In this document: one piece after another, positions 23,901-36,200 of the stretch
Position numbering within the stretch: the stretch's first letter is position 1
Layout: the number at the start of each line of letters is the position of its first letter
Origin: Limonium bicolor
Lineage: Eukaryota; Streptophyta; Magnoliopsida; Caryophyllales; Plumbaginaceae
Direction: 5' to 3'
NCBI GenBank assembly: GCA_023374045.1
Contig: JAIOTZ010000247.1
Location: 1 to 64,000 of the forward strand
Length of the DNA: 64,000 bases
Notes under the pieces: model-generated
Told to the model about the DNA's origin: nothing
The model's database searches: none
The model's input: only the letters and a program-made list of their open reading frames with translations
Translations under genes and position numbers: made by a program

Positions 23901-26900
23901 TTTCTACCCACACCCAAATAAACACTTTTTGATGTTGTAGATGTGTTAGTTAATCTGTTTATGTTTAGCTTATTAGGCTTCGATTATGACTAGTTATTAA
24001 ATTGAGATAAATGTGAATTGCAAGCCCATTGATGGCATCTAATTTTACTGCTTAATAATGAATAATTTCAGCAACTTATAATTACAATCTTTGGTTCATT
24101 TTGCTTCGGTCTTGCTGCTATTAATGACAATAGTTTAGCAGTTTAGCAACAACATTTTCTAGCCAATGGTACAGCCTATTTAAGCTCTGACTTGCCACTG
24201 TTTAAAGAGAAATTTGACATAGATGAATATGGTTATAGTCTAAAACAAACCTGAAAAATTCTGCACTTATAACAACATATAAATTCTAAAACCGTTGCAC
24301 CATTACAACACTCTTTTGAACTGTATTCTCTTCTACTTCAGCTAAATAAATCCTCTCTTCTCATATTCATATAATGTGTTTACACTGAACAATTGTAAAG
24401 TACTTGTACTGCAAGCTGCTGTCTTTTCCTCTTCTTCCTACCAGCACCTAACAAATCTTGTTTATGATTATGACATAAGGATTAACAAAACGTATTTTTG
24501 ATTTGGTTGTTAAAGAAGGAAAACAACACACACTGAACCTAAGAGTTTTGCACAGATCCAACATCTAAATACTTAACAGGTGCTTCAAAACACCACACAG
24601 ATGAATGTATTACTTAACTGTACAAATCGTAATAAATTGTTGTAGATATTCAACCTTGATAAGGTGAATAGACTGTAGCTTAGTTGCAAGGAATTGCTAA
24701 CTTGATAATAGACTAATAAATTTCTAAGTCAATCATTTAAATCATAAATAATATTAATTATTTTGTTTACCACAAATAGAGAAAGACCTTAATTGCCATC
24801 TTTAAAAAAAATTATGATTAGTGAAAGGAATTAACTTATAAACACTAAATAAATGACTAGAAGACTCTAGTCGACATGCTAGTAATTTGGTACTGGTATG
24901 GTGAATTCGAACAAAATATATATATAAGTTTACTTGTTGGAAAATGACAAAAATATCAGCTGAAGTTCAATTATACATATACACATGTAATGACGCTAAA
25001 TTGAATACATATGTATACACATATATATAGTTGGTAAACAAAAAAAAAATTAAAAGGAGTGCTATAGAAAGAGGAGATGTTATAGCATAAAGAGTTATAG
25101 AAATAACGAAATTATATAATTTAAGGAATTATAATATGGATTATATAGTAGTGTTGACTTGTATATATTGACCAAGTCAACCAAATTGACCAACTTAAAT
25201 TTTAAGTGGGGATTTAAATGCCAAAGGTTAATATTACCTAATGGTCAATTATATTAAATAACATATGATAATAATGACTATACGAATATATATATATATA
25301 TATAAATATAGTCACCCATGGACAGGGAGTTATTTCATGCGAGAACTAAATCCTATGTTATAAGAGGATACCACATGTTAGCTACTACTACGATTAAAGG
25401 ATCAAATAGCTAACCCCAAATATGAGTTAAAACACGAATAAAATGATTAATCAAGGGGATAGATACCGGGGGATTGGTGACTTTATGGGATACCAGTTTG
25501 GTTTGAATTATAGTGGATTGACACTTAGTGTATATATATGGTTTCCAGAGCGATGAGACAAGAGCTACGAGAGTAGAGGCCGGGCGTGATACTTCACGCT
25601 GGCATTTACGACGGTGAACGGTACGTAAAGGGGTCTGATCTGAGATGTCCTGAGGACTTCCTCGGGCTCAGATATGTGTGCTATATAACTGTGGGATGCA
25701 TGTATGTATGTGAGTGTGTGATTGTGATATGTGATGTTTGATTGTTTAAATTTCCCGCACCATTTAATTGTGCGCGAACGTCCTCCGGGACTAATACTAC
25801 TACGTCGACTATAGATCGACTTATATAAAACTACATATACGAATTATGTGATTGTGAACACCGTTCTCTGACATAATACACTAATCATTATAAGTATGTA
25901 GTTATATCCTAAGTAAAACACTTAGGAACGAGACACGACATTGTCGGTCCCTAGAGCCTTGACTCGAACATGAATACTACCTAGAACAATTCTAGGCATG
26001 CGTAAGTCCCACAGGGCAGCCAACAAAATAAGTGATGTTCTCCATAATTTAAAACTGTAACTGACTATCTAACTAACTAAGTTAACAGTGGAGTGTGAAT
26101 GAATGTGATGATGTACCTTAATCCAGACAGTCACTGGCTGCTGGTCGCGCGTAGAGATCTCTTGGGTTATCCCGTATCGGGTTTACCCTAGTTAATCCTG
26201 AACGAACCTAAATAGATCGTCAGGCGGAGTGTGCTACCGTTGGCACCAGGCCCTTGGCCACCTAAATGGACGCCTTTACAAAGGCAAAGTGAATAAGTCC
26301 CGGAGTCTTCGGATCATCAGGGCAGTGAGCACCTTGTGTGTACGTGGGACTACTGTCCAAGTGATATTTCGGGTTGTCCTAACTTGACACCCACTAACGT
26401 TTGTGATGTGATGTATGAGGACCCGGGGGGTCGTGAGACTAACTAAATAACCCGACCGTTACTAACGGCTGCACGTGTTAATGTTAATACTATTGTGCTG
26501 TGTGTTGTTGTGTGTGATTGTGTGAAATGTAGTGACTGTATTACATGTTTAAATTACCGCCATCCATGTGTTTACTCTGCTTTAAATACCTGTACACCGG
26601 TAAAGCATGTAACAAACTTAATAATGGCGACCATGACTATTAAGTGACCAATAGGGTCCAGGCCTGGCGTACTCAGCGTTTATCGCTGAGCCTTTATGGC
26701 ATTACGTGCAGGTGATGAATACCGTTGAAGCCGAAGAGCGGGACCCGGGTAGTTAGTTAATTACAGTACGAGACCTTGTAATGAATAGGATGGATGTTAG
26801 TTAATGTATTAGTAACGATACATACAGTCGGGAATACCTAGATGCTCACTTGTCGTTTAAGTTACTCTTGGTTAGAATGATGTATAGGTTAGTATCTCGT

Positions 26901-27091
26901 TATCACTGCGGTTGTATTTGTAATAACAGTGTTATTTCTTAGTTTATTTATTTCTGCTTATTTACTCGTATGGACGAGTAATGGCATGTGACACCCAATA
27001 GAGTTTTAGTAATGTGAGACTTCCGTTGTGAGACGTTATTAATTAAATGCTACGTGAGTGATTATTACGTGATTACGAGTGGGGTGTTACA
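20943..27091 (+). repeat. 3' LTR of gypsy element, ~6.15 kb
   Basis: It starts TGAAATACCC immediately after the polypurine tract and ends GGGGTGTTACA, so the ends are TG..CA with imperfect inverted tips (TGAAATACCC / TGTAACACCC). From 24282 on it is collinear with the window's left arm (1-511 plus 10615-12962). No coding region was recognised. At over 6 kb it is long for a plant gypsy LTR. The 5 bp after it (CCGGT) should be the target-site duplication, but the partner lies outside the window. Confidence 0.88.
21480..23860 (+). repeat. Degenerate ~150 bp repeats within the 3' LTR
   Basis: A motif of the form (G/A)AACAA(A/G)(A/C)GA(C/T)(A/G)AACAT recurs at about 21491, 21640, 21859, 22010, 22092, 22575, 23290, 23452, 23602, 23727 and 23801. 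It is often accompanied by TGCTGCTGT-type words and spaced mostly 75-160 bp apart. The array appears to be an old tandem expansion that made the LTR long. Confidence 0.6.
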
Positions 27092-28039
27092 CCGGTGGTT
27101 GTTTAATGTCTCGTATATTTGAATTTGTAATTAAGAGCAAACACGTAATGTTTTTTTAAATTCCCGTGGGTTCTAGCAATAATGTCCACATTATGGCCCC
27201 GTTGAGTTTCAAGCTGCCCAAAAGATGAATGTGATATTAAGGCTGGGTTCGTTTAGCAGCTTATTCCATTTTTTGAGATTAATGTTACACATGTCAACTT
27301 CTTACTGGTTAAAGTTTTAACCAATACACAAAAAACATGCATGTCAACCTCACATTGGTTAACTACACTAAGGGTGTGTTCGTTGCTTGCATTTACAGGA
27401 TTAATCTAATTTTACAAAAGGTGAGATACAGGTGTCACTTTATGATTTGTTATGGCTTAATAACTGGACCCATATAAAGTGTACTATAGTTGAGTTGTCA
27501 AATGGTAACTAGTTAACCACACCCACGAATTTCTAAACGCAGGTAAAACCTGCTTTTCCATTTTTTGTCCGCCGTCAGCGAACAACCCCTAAGCTTTATC
27601 ATAAAGCTTACAAACCTAGTTTTAGGAACCGTTCGGAGTTGTAAAAGTGAACATAGGTAATGTTGCATTTTGTTTAATATACCTGCAGTTAACAAACTGT
27701 AACTTAAAGTTAGAATATTGTTCAACCACACACTGATATGTGTCTTCAATTTTTTTTTTTAAAAAAGGATTAATCTCTCGAACACCCCACCAAATGCGCC
27801 CTTAAGGGGGAAAGTTCAGCTGAATATCTTCCCCTCGAAGTCTATTCACTTTAGTACGCATTTATGCAATTTGTAAACGCCCATATTAATCTATAAACCT
27901 TAATGCTCTTTCTTTTTTGAATGCGATCTTTTTTGAATGCGATCACCCAACGGACCCCTAGTAGCGTGCCCTTCAAACTTCTTTATCTTAATTGTGGCAG
28001 TTTTGTAATTCGAATGCCGTCGGACTAATTTACTACTAA
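27092..28039. other. Intergenic DNA between the LTR element and the coatomer gene
   Basis: No gene is seen. It holds a putative MITE (27369-27804) and, further right, AT-rich sequence with a short tandem TTTTTTGAATGCGATC repeat near 27914-27945. The core promoter of the coatomer gene should lie in the last few hundred bases, but no convincing TATA box stands out. Confidence 0.6.
27369..27804. mobile_element. Putative MITE
   Basis: The left end TAAGGGTGTGTTCG and the complement of the right end, TAAGGGCGCATTTGG, are similar. Both ends are followed inward by GGATTAATC or GATTAATCC. The interior is AT-rich and non-coding. The match is imperfect and the target-site duplication is unclear, so the call is tentative. 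Confidence 0.4.
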
Positions 28040-28352
28040 TTGACCTTTTTTCCTATTTATTTTTCGTTCCGCGTCACATCCCGATCGCTTGTTATTTTCC
28101 TCTCCCTTTCTCTTCGAGCCTCAGGTCTCAAAGCCCTCTCGCTCCATCTCCCCATCTTTCTCTCCCTCTCGTCTTCTCTCTTCACTCCGAGGGACACTGC
28201 TCGGAGTTCCATCCTTGGCCTGAGAGATCCACTCTTCCGCTTCCTTCTCTTACTTCGATCTGTTGGGTTCCTGTATCGCCCACTCGGTTCTCGATTTTGC
28301 GGCCTGCGAACTTTGGATCAGCTTGCCCTTCTTCTATCCTTGAATCATCAAA
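28040..28352 (+). promoter_or_regulatory. 5' untranslated region of the coatomer beta' gene
   Basis: A strongly pyrimidine-rich leader (CTCTCCCTCTCG and similar runs) precedes the ATG at 28353. CT-rich leaders are common in highly expressed plant housekeeping genes. The exact transcription start cannot be placed. A 106-residue open frame across the leader is probably not coding. Confidence 0.6.
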
Positions 28353-30222
28353 ATGGTTAGTGGCTGCTGGAATTCTGTCTGCTTAGCTTAACGCAGATCT
28401 GATCCACATCTGTTTTGATTTCGATTTGCTTGCCCCTAAGTTGTTGCGCTCCTAATGATGAAACTGCATTTCTACTGTACTGGCTTTTGAGATTTATTGA
28501 TTTCGTTCAAGATCTGAATTTCTGATTCTTTTTCTCGTGGTGTTTTTGTCATTGGTTCTCCCTTCAGCCGCTTCGACTTGAAATCAAGGTAATTTGTCTC
28601 TTCCGTTGCTACTTTTATTCGGTTCCTCGATTGATTTGGTTCCTTATTGGTGAATTGCGTAGTCCGTCCAACTGATGACAATGCTTTCTTTTGAATCAGA
28701 GGAAAATTGCTCAAAGATCGGAGAGAGTAAAGTCTGTGGATCTACATCCTACTGAGCCATGGTAAGTTACTAATATGTTTCTCCCTTTCCTTGGCACTTC
28801 GCCTAGGAAATCAAGCTAAGACTTTGGCAAGCAAGTTAACTTAACCAGAAGCATTTCTCTACGCTTTCAGGATTCTGGCAAGTTTGTACTCAGGAACCGT
28901 AGTTATATGGAACTACCAGTCGCAGGTGAGGAAGCATATCCCTTTGATTCAGTTGCTCTAGCGAGCATGCTGTATACTATTAAGATTGGCATTGCGGATT
29001 TGTTTGTAGAACATCATCTGCTCGGAAATTATAAAAACATTGCTGTCGTTCTAATGAAATACCTTTCATTTGTGCTAACAAATTTTTGTGTTCTCCATTG
29101 CGATCGTTTAGAATTAAGTGTCTTCTTTTTTTGCAAGGAACTTCAGGTCATATCACAAAGACTAAGGCTAAATTGTTGCCTCTAAGCTGATATTATCATA
29201 GTAATGTTTATGCTAAGTACGATGAGATGTTTTTTTTTATCTAAGACATTTGACATTTGAGGCTCATTTAACCATGTTACCTCCGTTCCATGGGTTAGGT
29301 TGTTTGGATTTCTGAATTTTCCCACCACTAGATCTATAACTTCTCCTGGGTGTTAGTTGATTGAGGATCATTGCAAATAATTAGCTGAGTTTCTTGTAGC
29401 TGTGTAGCCATACAGTTCTAAAATATCTCAAGTATTAAGGGTCTGGCAATCCAATTGATCACCACATACCTACTCTGAGAGGAGGTCACCGATTTCTGTC
29501 TACTTGGTGCACTTCTTCTAGCACAATTTCATTTATTACCCTATCTGATATTTGGTTGAACCACCAGTTGAATACATACTAGTTGCTTCAGTTCGACACA
29601 TTTATGTTAGTCATAATATCCTGGTTATTAATTTGTATGAATTCTTTGTTGTTGATTGGCATGGAAAATGTTTTGGGACATGTTTGAGATCTTGATATAT
29701 TCTGATAAAAATCTGATCTGTTCTGTGCACAGACAATGGCCAAGTCTTTTGAGGTATCTGAATTGCCAGGTGATATTTGCTATCTTCTATGTTTCCTACA
29801 ATCTGTTTCTTTTCTTCAAGTTCTTGAACTTCAGAGGATGTCTATAGGTTCTGACACTTAGCTGATGACATGTTTATACGTGTCTACAACTATAATACTA
29901 TAGATAAGGTCAAAGTTTTTGAGGCACACACCGATTACATTAGATGTGTAGCTGTTCATCCTACACTTGCTGTCATCTTCTGATGATATGCTGATCAAGC
30001 TCTGGGATTGGGACAAGGGGTGGATCTGTACTCAGATATTTGAAGGACATTCTCATTATGTGATGCAAGTGACATTTAATCCCAAAGATACGAACACATT
30101 CGCTAGTGCTTCCCTAGATTGCACCATTAAGGTGATTGTCCTTCATGTATCTCATATAGCAAATTAATGTTGGATTGTGAAGCTTAGACTTTGCTGACTG
30201 TTATACTGTTGTTACAGATCTG
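28353..30222 (+). CDS. COPB2: Coatomer beta' 5' part: exons 1-6 (copy A1)
   Basis: Exon 1 is only the ATG (28353-28355). Exon 2 is 28568-28588 (PLRLEIK), exon 3 28700-28761, exon 4 28871-28925 ([18 protein letters not shown]) and exon 5 29733-29769 ([12 protein letters not shown]). All have proper GT-AG borders. Exon 6 (from about 29861 to 30131) lacks its first ~50 bases ([17 protein letters not shown] is missing) compared with the right-hand copy. It also has an 8-base deletion after HPTL. Five bases into exon 7 (30218-30222) the sequence jumps to intron DNA otherwise found after exon 21. Confidence 0.85.
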
Positions 30223-33200
30223 ATTCTGACGACTATGTTTACTAGTGTGTTATTATGTTCCATGTGTGTCCTTTACCTGTCCCATGTTCATGGTTACTTG
30301 GCTGATTCATGCTGCTGAATAGTACATTGTTATTGGATGCTGTTCTTCTAGTTTATTAGTCTTTCGTGCTTGTTTTGCGCTTTGAGGCACACACCGATTA
30401 CATAAGATGTGTAGCTGTTCATCCTACACTTGCTGTCATCTTCTGATGATATGCTGATCAAGCTCTGGGATTGGGACAAGGGGTGGATCTGTACTCAGAT
30501 ATTTGAAGGACATTCTCATTATGAGCAAGTGACATTTAATCCCAAAGATACGAACACATTCGCTAGTGCCTCCCTAGATCGCACCATTAAGGTGATTGTC
30601 CTTCATGTATCTCATATAGCAAATTAATGTTGGATTGTGAAGCTTAGACTTTGCTGACTGTTATACTGTTGTTACAGATCTGGAATCTTGGATCACCTGA
30701 TCCAAATTTTACCCTAGATGCTCATCTAAAAGGTGTGAACTGTGTGGATTACTTTACTGGTGGTGATAAGCCTTACCTCATTACTGGTTCTGATGATCAC
30801 ACTGCAAAGGTGTGAACGTTTTCCTAGTACTTGGCTTTGTTGGATACAAGTAAATAGATGCTTAACATGATCATCTTGGATACAGGTATGGGATTACCAA
30901 ACCAAAAGCTGTGTCCAGACATTAGAAGGGCACACTCACAATGTTTCTGCAGTATGTTTTCATCCGGAGCTCCCTATAATTATTACAGGTTCTGAAGATG
31001 GCACAGTTCGATCTGGCACTCGACTACTTACAGGCAACTGATCTTGTCTCTTTTAGATGAATCTCACTGGTCTTGGTTTCTCTAGGAGTTGATGTTATAG
31101 GCTGTAGCCTTGTTAGCCTCTCAATCAGATTTGGTTTTCTGCAGGCTGGAGAATACCCTTAACTACGGTTTAGAAAGAGTCTGGGCTATAGGATACATGA
31201 AGAGTTCTCGTCGGCAAGCTGATGTCTTTGACTCTTAAAAGCCTGAACCTTGACCTTGTTCACTTATATTCCTGCTCGTACATTGTCTAATCATAAATAA
31301 AATAGAGTACTAACTCAAATTAAACTTCTAATGGGTTTGTCTATTATACAATGCATACGCTGCTACGTAGGAATCTACTTATTGTAAGATTCTTTTGCAT
31401 AGGAGTCTTACTTTGGCTACTCTGGGCTAATCAATCATGATTCCCCTTTAATCAGAAAGTATCTGGATGTTGTTTCTTTGATGACATGCTCACATATTTG
31501 GGTTGGTAGAGTCTTAATAGCACAATGCATCTGTGGTCATTGTAGGGTAGTGATTGGTTATGATGAAGGAACCATCATGGTCAAGATAGGCCGTGAAATA
31601 CCTGTGGCGAGTATGGATAACAGTGGAAAAATTATATGGGCAAAGCATAATGAAATTCAGACGGTTGATATCAGGCGTGTAGGGGCTGGTTATGAGGTAA
31701 TGGCAATAACTACTGGTTTTAATGTATTCATACTATGGATACAAGAATGCCAAAATTTATGCCCAACATGACTCTGCCTCAGGTAACTGATGGGGAAAGG
31801 CTTCCATTGGCTGTCAAGGAGTTGGGGACTTGTGATCTATCCACAAGTAAGTTGCATGCTTGTTGTAATAGTGATTCTGACTTACATTACAGAATTGGTA
31901 ATCAAAATAGATCTGTCGGTCCCCTCTTTGTTTGCCAATGGAGTATAATAAGGTGGTTCAGTATCTATCATGAGTGTTTGCCTTGAGGTATACGATATGT
32001 TAGTGTTTTGGTTCTTCCATGATGGTAATCTTAGTGAGTTTGAAGAATTGGTGTTAATTTTTCTGTTATTTCTAACTGGTGTAAAATTTTCAGAGCTTGA
32101 AGCACAACCCGAATGGAAGGTTTGTTGTAGTGTGTGGGGATGGAGAATATGTAATTTATACTGCTGTAGCATGGAGGAATAGATCTTTGGTTCTGCTTTG
32201 GAGTTTGTTTGGTCATCTGAGGGTGAATATGCTGTCAGAGAAAGCACATCCAAGATCAAGATCTTTAGCAAAAACTTCAGGTTTGTTCATTTTAAAGTTA
32301 CTTGCTCTTGTGGTTTGCAGCCTAACTCTGTATGACATAGTAGTTTGCTGTTTTTATGGATCTGTAACAGTATTATCTGCTATAATTTAAGTCCAGATTC
32401 ATCTCTAAAACGATAGATATTTTTAATAGGAGGGAGTAGTTTGGTGGTATGGGAGATGTGGTGTCTGTTCATTTTGGGGTGAACTCTTTGATTTTGATGT
32501 GGATTCCAGCCTGGTCTTGGATAGTGTTATTGAACAGGAGTTAAGGTCCTATGAATATTGTCACTGTAAAATGATATTTAACTGGAATTTGAGACTAACG
32601 ACAGATGGTAGATGAAATTTAAACTATTGTGCTATTTAGGGTTGAACTCCCACTTCTGATCATACATGATTGGGCGTGTTCCTAAATGGTAACCATTATA
32701 GGCTATGCCTTAAGTCATGGTCTCACTCACAGCTCTTTTTGAAAGTTTAAATGTCTTTGTTATTTTAATTTAAATTCAGTACCGAAAATGGATGCACCAT
32801 GTTTGCTATCAACTATTGTTAAGATCTTGTTTTCTTGAATCTTCTGGTGAAGCTTTATAGTGGTGGTACCTTTGCAGGAAAAAAAGAGTATGCGACCCAC
32901 ATTTTCCGCTGAGCGTATATATGGTGGAACTCTATTGGCCATCTGCTCCAATGATTTCATTTGTTTTTATGACTGGGCTGAATGCCGGTTGATCAGAAGG
33001 ATTGATGTTAATGTTAAGGTGAGGAAATATGATCTGATTCTTGTTCACTGTATGGTATAGGAACCTCGACTGACGTTTTCTATCTATTCAGAATCTCTAT
33101 TGGGCTGACAGCGGTGATTTAGTGGCCATTGCGAGTGATGCTTCATTCTACATTCTCGAGTACAAGGTAGGACCTCTATCTTCTCTTGTTTCATGGTCCC

Positions 33201-36200
33201 TATGGGGTTACGTCACTTAGGTCTCTTTTAATTGCTTTTGCAAGTATAACTGACTGGGTATACCGTATATGTCTGCTGCAGCCTTTTGTGTAGGGATAGG
33301 CAGCTCTTAACATGCATACATTATGTATCATTTTTTCCTTCAAATTATATGGACTGATTTTGTTTGTTGATGTTCCAGCGTGATGTAGTATCTTCCTACT
33401 TCGACAGTGGAAGGCCAGTTGATGAACAGGGAGTGGAGGATGCATTTGAGCTGCGCCATTAAAATAATGAGAGAGTTTGAAAATATGGGTTGGCGATTGT
33501 TTTATTTATAACAATCCCTCCTGGCGGCTCAATTATTGTGTTGGCGAGGTGCGGATGGTTTTATCGTTTCCTGCCTTTTTTTTTTTCTTTCTTTTGGTTC
33601 CAGTTTAGGCATGGTTCTTTGTCTGTGATACTTCAAACTTTTGTATTTATAATACATACCTGCAGGTAACCACAATGTTTCATCTCGATCGTCCAATGTA
33701 TCTCTTGGGATATCTTGCTGGTCAGAGTCGTGTTTATCTCATCGACAAGGAATTCAAGTGAGCCTGTCATTCTATTTCATTTAAAGTAGCATAGAATATG
33801 GGCTGGTTTGCTAATATATACATCTTGTAAAATATTATTGCAGTGTTATGGGTTACACATTACTTCTGAGTCTGATTGAATACAAGACTCTTGTAATGCG
33901 TGGAGATACTGAACGGGCCAATGAGATTTTACCTTCCATTCCTAAGGAGCATCATAATAGGTATGATTATCAAGCAATGCCTTTCAGCAAAGTTTTATGT
34001 ATTTTCTTTATTTCTCTTCTCTATGGGCATGTCAAAAATCATTCTTGATTACCAACAGAATGTCTGTTTGATCACACGGCTGCTGGTTGAATCTTATCAC
34101 TGATCTGCCATTTATTTATTCGTTTATATATGATTATTATGGTTTATATGGGAGCTGAGTTGATATTATCTTAATCTTCCAGTGTGGCTCGCTTCCTTGA
34201 AGCTCATGGTATGATCGAGGAAGCCCTTGAAGTAGCTACAGATCCTGATTATAGGTTTGAGCTGGCTGTACAGCTTGGTAGACTAGAAGTTGCTAAGGCA
34301 AGTTAATATATAGAGAAGTGTCTATTTTAAGCACCCTCCCCCCATTAAAATAAAAATTGCCCTTGTACGTTTACTTATCTGATATTTTCTCCCCAAAACA
34401 GGAGATAGCAAATGAAGTCCAAAGTGAATCTAAGTGGAAGCAGTTAGGTGAACTGGCCATGTCTACTGGAAAGGTTCGTTGCTTAGTAAATAGTTTTCTT
34501 AGAGACCCCACAGAAATGAAAACAATAGAAAAAGTTAAGATGGAACTGATGTGACAAGAACGGAATAGAAGGGTAACTACTGAACGGATTGAACTTACAA
34601 GTCGCCTAAGATGACTTTCATGTATAGCACTGTTTCTTTCGTATAATTTCAATGCCACTAATTATTTGCTAATAGCTGCTACTTTGTGTTCTCTTATGAA
34701 GGCTTTTTCTTTGAATGAGTTTTTGTAACAATGGAATTGTAGTTGCTGTTATGGGCACATAAAGCCTCAATATTTGTGTTCACTCTACCTCACTTTCCCG
34801 CAGACAAATTCTTATGTATTTTTGTTGCTTCATGCATAATCTATTTTTGGTTGGGGTACTGCAGTTGGAAATGGCTGAAGAGTGTTTGAAGAAAGCAATG
34901 GATTTGAGTGGGTTGTTGTTGCTTTATTCTTCATTGGTGATGCGGAAGGAATTTCTGTCCTTGCAAACCTTGCTAAAGAGCAGGGAAAAATAATGTCGCC
35001 TTTATGTGTTTGTTCATGTTGGGAAAATTGGAGGACTGCCTCCAGCTATTGGTGGACAGGTTAGACAATGCTTTCTTTTTTCTGTTTTATTCAAATAGAC
35101 ATTTCCATGGGTGTTTGTGTATCCTTTCTAACAATAGTCTATACTTTATTTTCTGTACAGTAACCGGATACCTGAGGCTGCTTTAATGGCACGATCTTAT
35201 CTTCCCAGCAAGGTGTCGGAAATTGTTGCAATCTGGAGAAAGGACCTGACCAAGGTGATTTGATTCTCTATTTTTGATTCTGACGACATGTTTACTAGTG
35301 TGTTATTATGTTCCATGTGTGTCCTTTACCTGTCCCATGTTCATGGTTACTTGGCTGATTCATGCTGCTGAACTGTACATTGTTATTGGATGCTGTTCTT
35401 CTAGTTTATTAGTCTTTCGTGCTTGTTTTGCGCTTTGAGGCACACACCGATTACATTAGATGTGTAGCTGTTCATCCTACACTTGCTGTCATCTTCTGAT
35501 GATATGCTGGTCAAGCTCTGGGATTGGGACAAGGGGTGGATCTGTACTCAGCTATTTGAAGGACATTCTCATTATGTGATGCAAGTGACATTTAATCCCA
35601 AAGATACGAACACATTCGCTAGTGCCTCCCTAGATCGCACCATTAAGGTGATTGTCCTTCATGTATCTCATATAGCAAATTAATGTTGGATTGTGAAGCT
35701 TAGACTTTGCTGACTGTTATACTGTTGTTACAGATCTGGAATCTTGGATCACCTGATCCAAATTTTACCCTAGATGCTCATCTAAAAGGTGTGAACTGTG
35801 TGGATTACTTTACTGGTGGTGATAAGTCTTACCTCATTACTGGTTCTGATGATCACACTGCAAAGGTGTGAACGTTTTCTCTAGTACTTGGCTTTGTTGG
35901 ATACAAGTAAATAGATGCTTAACATGTTCATCTTGGATACAGGTATGGGATTACCAAACCAAAAGCTGTGTCCAGACATTAGAAGGGCACACTCACAATG
36001 TTTCTGCAGTATGTTTTCATCCGGAGCCCCCTATAATTATTACAGGTTCTGAAGATGGCACAGTTCGAATCTGGCACTCGACTACTTACAGGCAACTGAT
36101 CTTGTCTCTTTTAGATGAATCTCACTGGTCTTGGTTTCTCTAGGAGTTGATGTTATAGGCTGTAGCCTTGTTAGCCTCTCAATCAGATTTGGTTTTCTGC

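Noticed and set aside
28040..28360. 106-codon frame over the coatomer leader
   Set aside because: Ser/Leu-rich translation of a CT-rich untranslated region, overlapping the real start codon in another frame.
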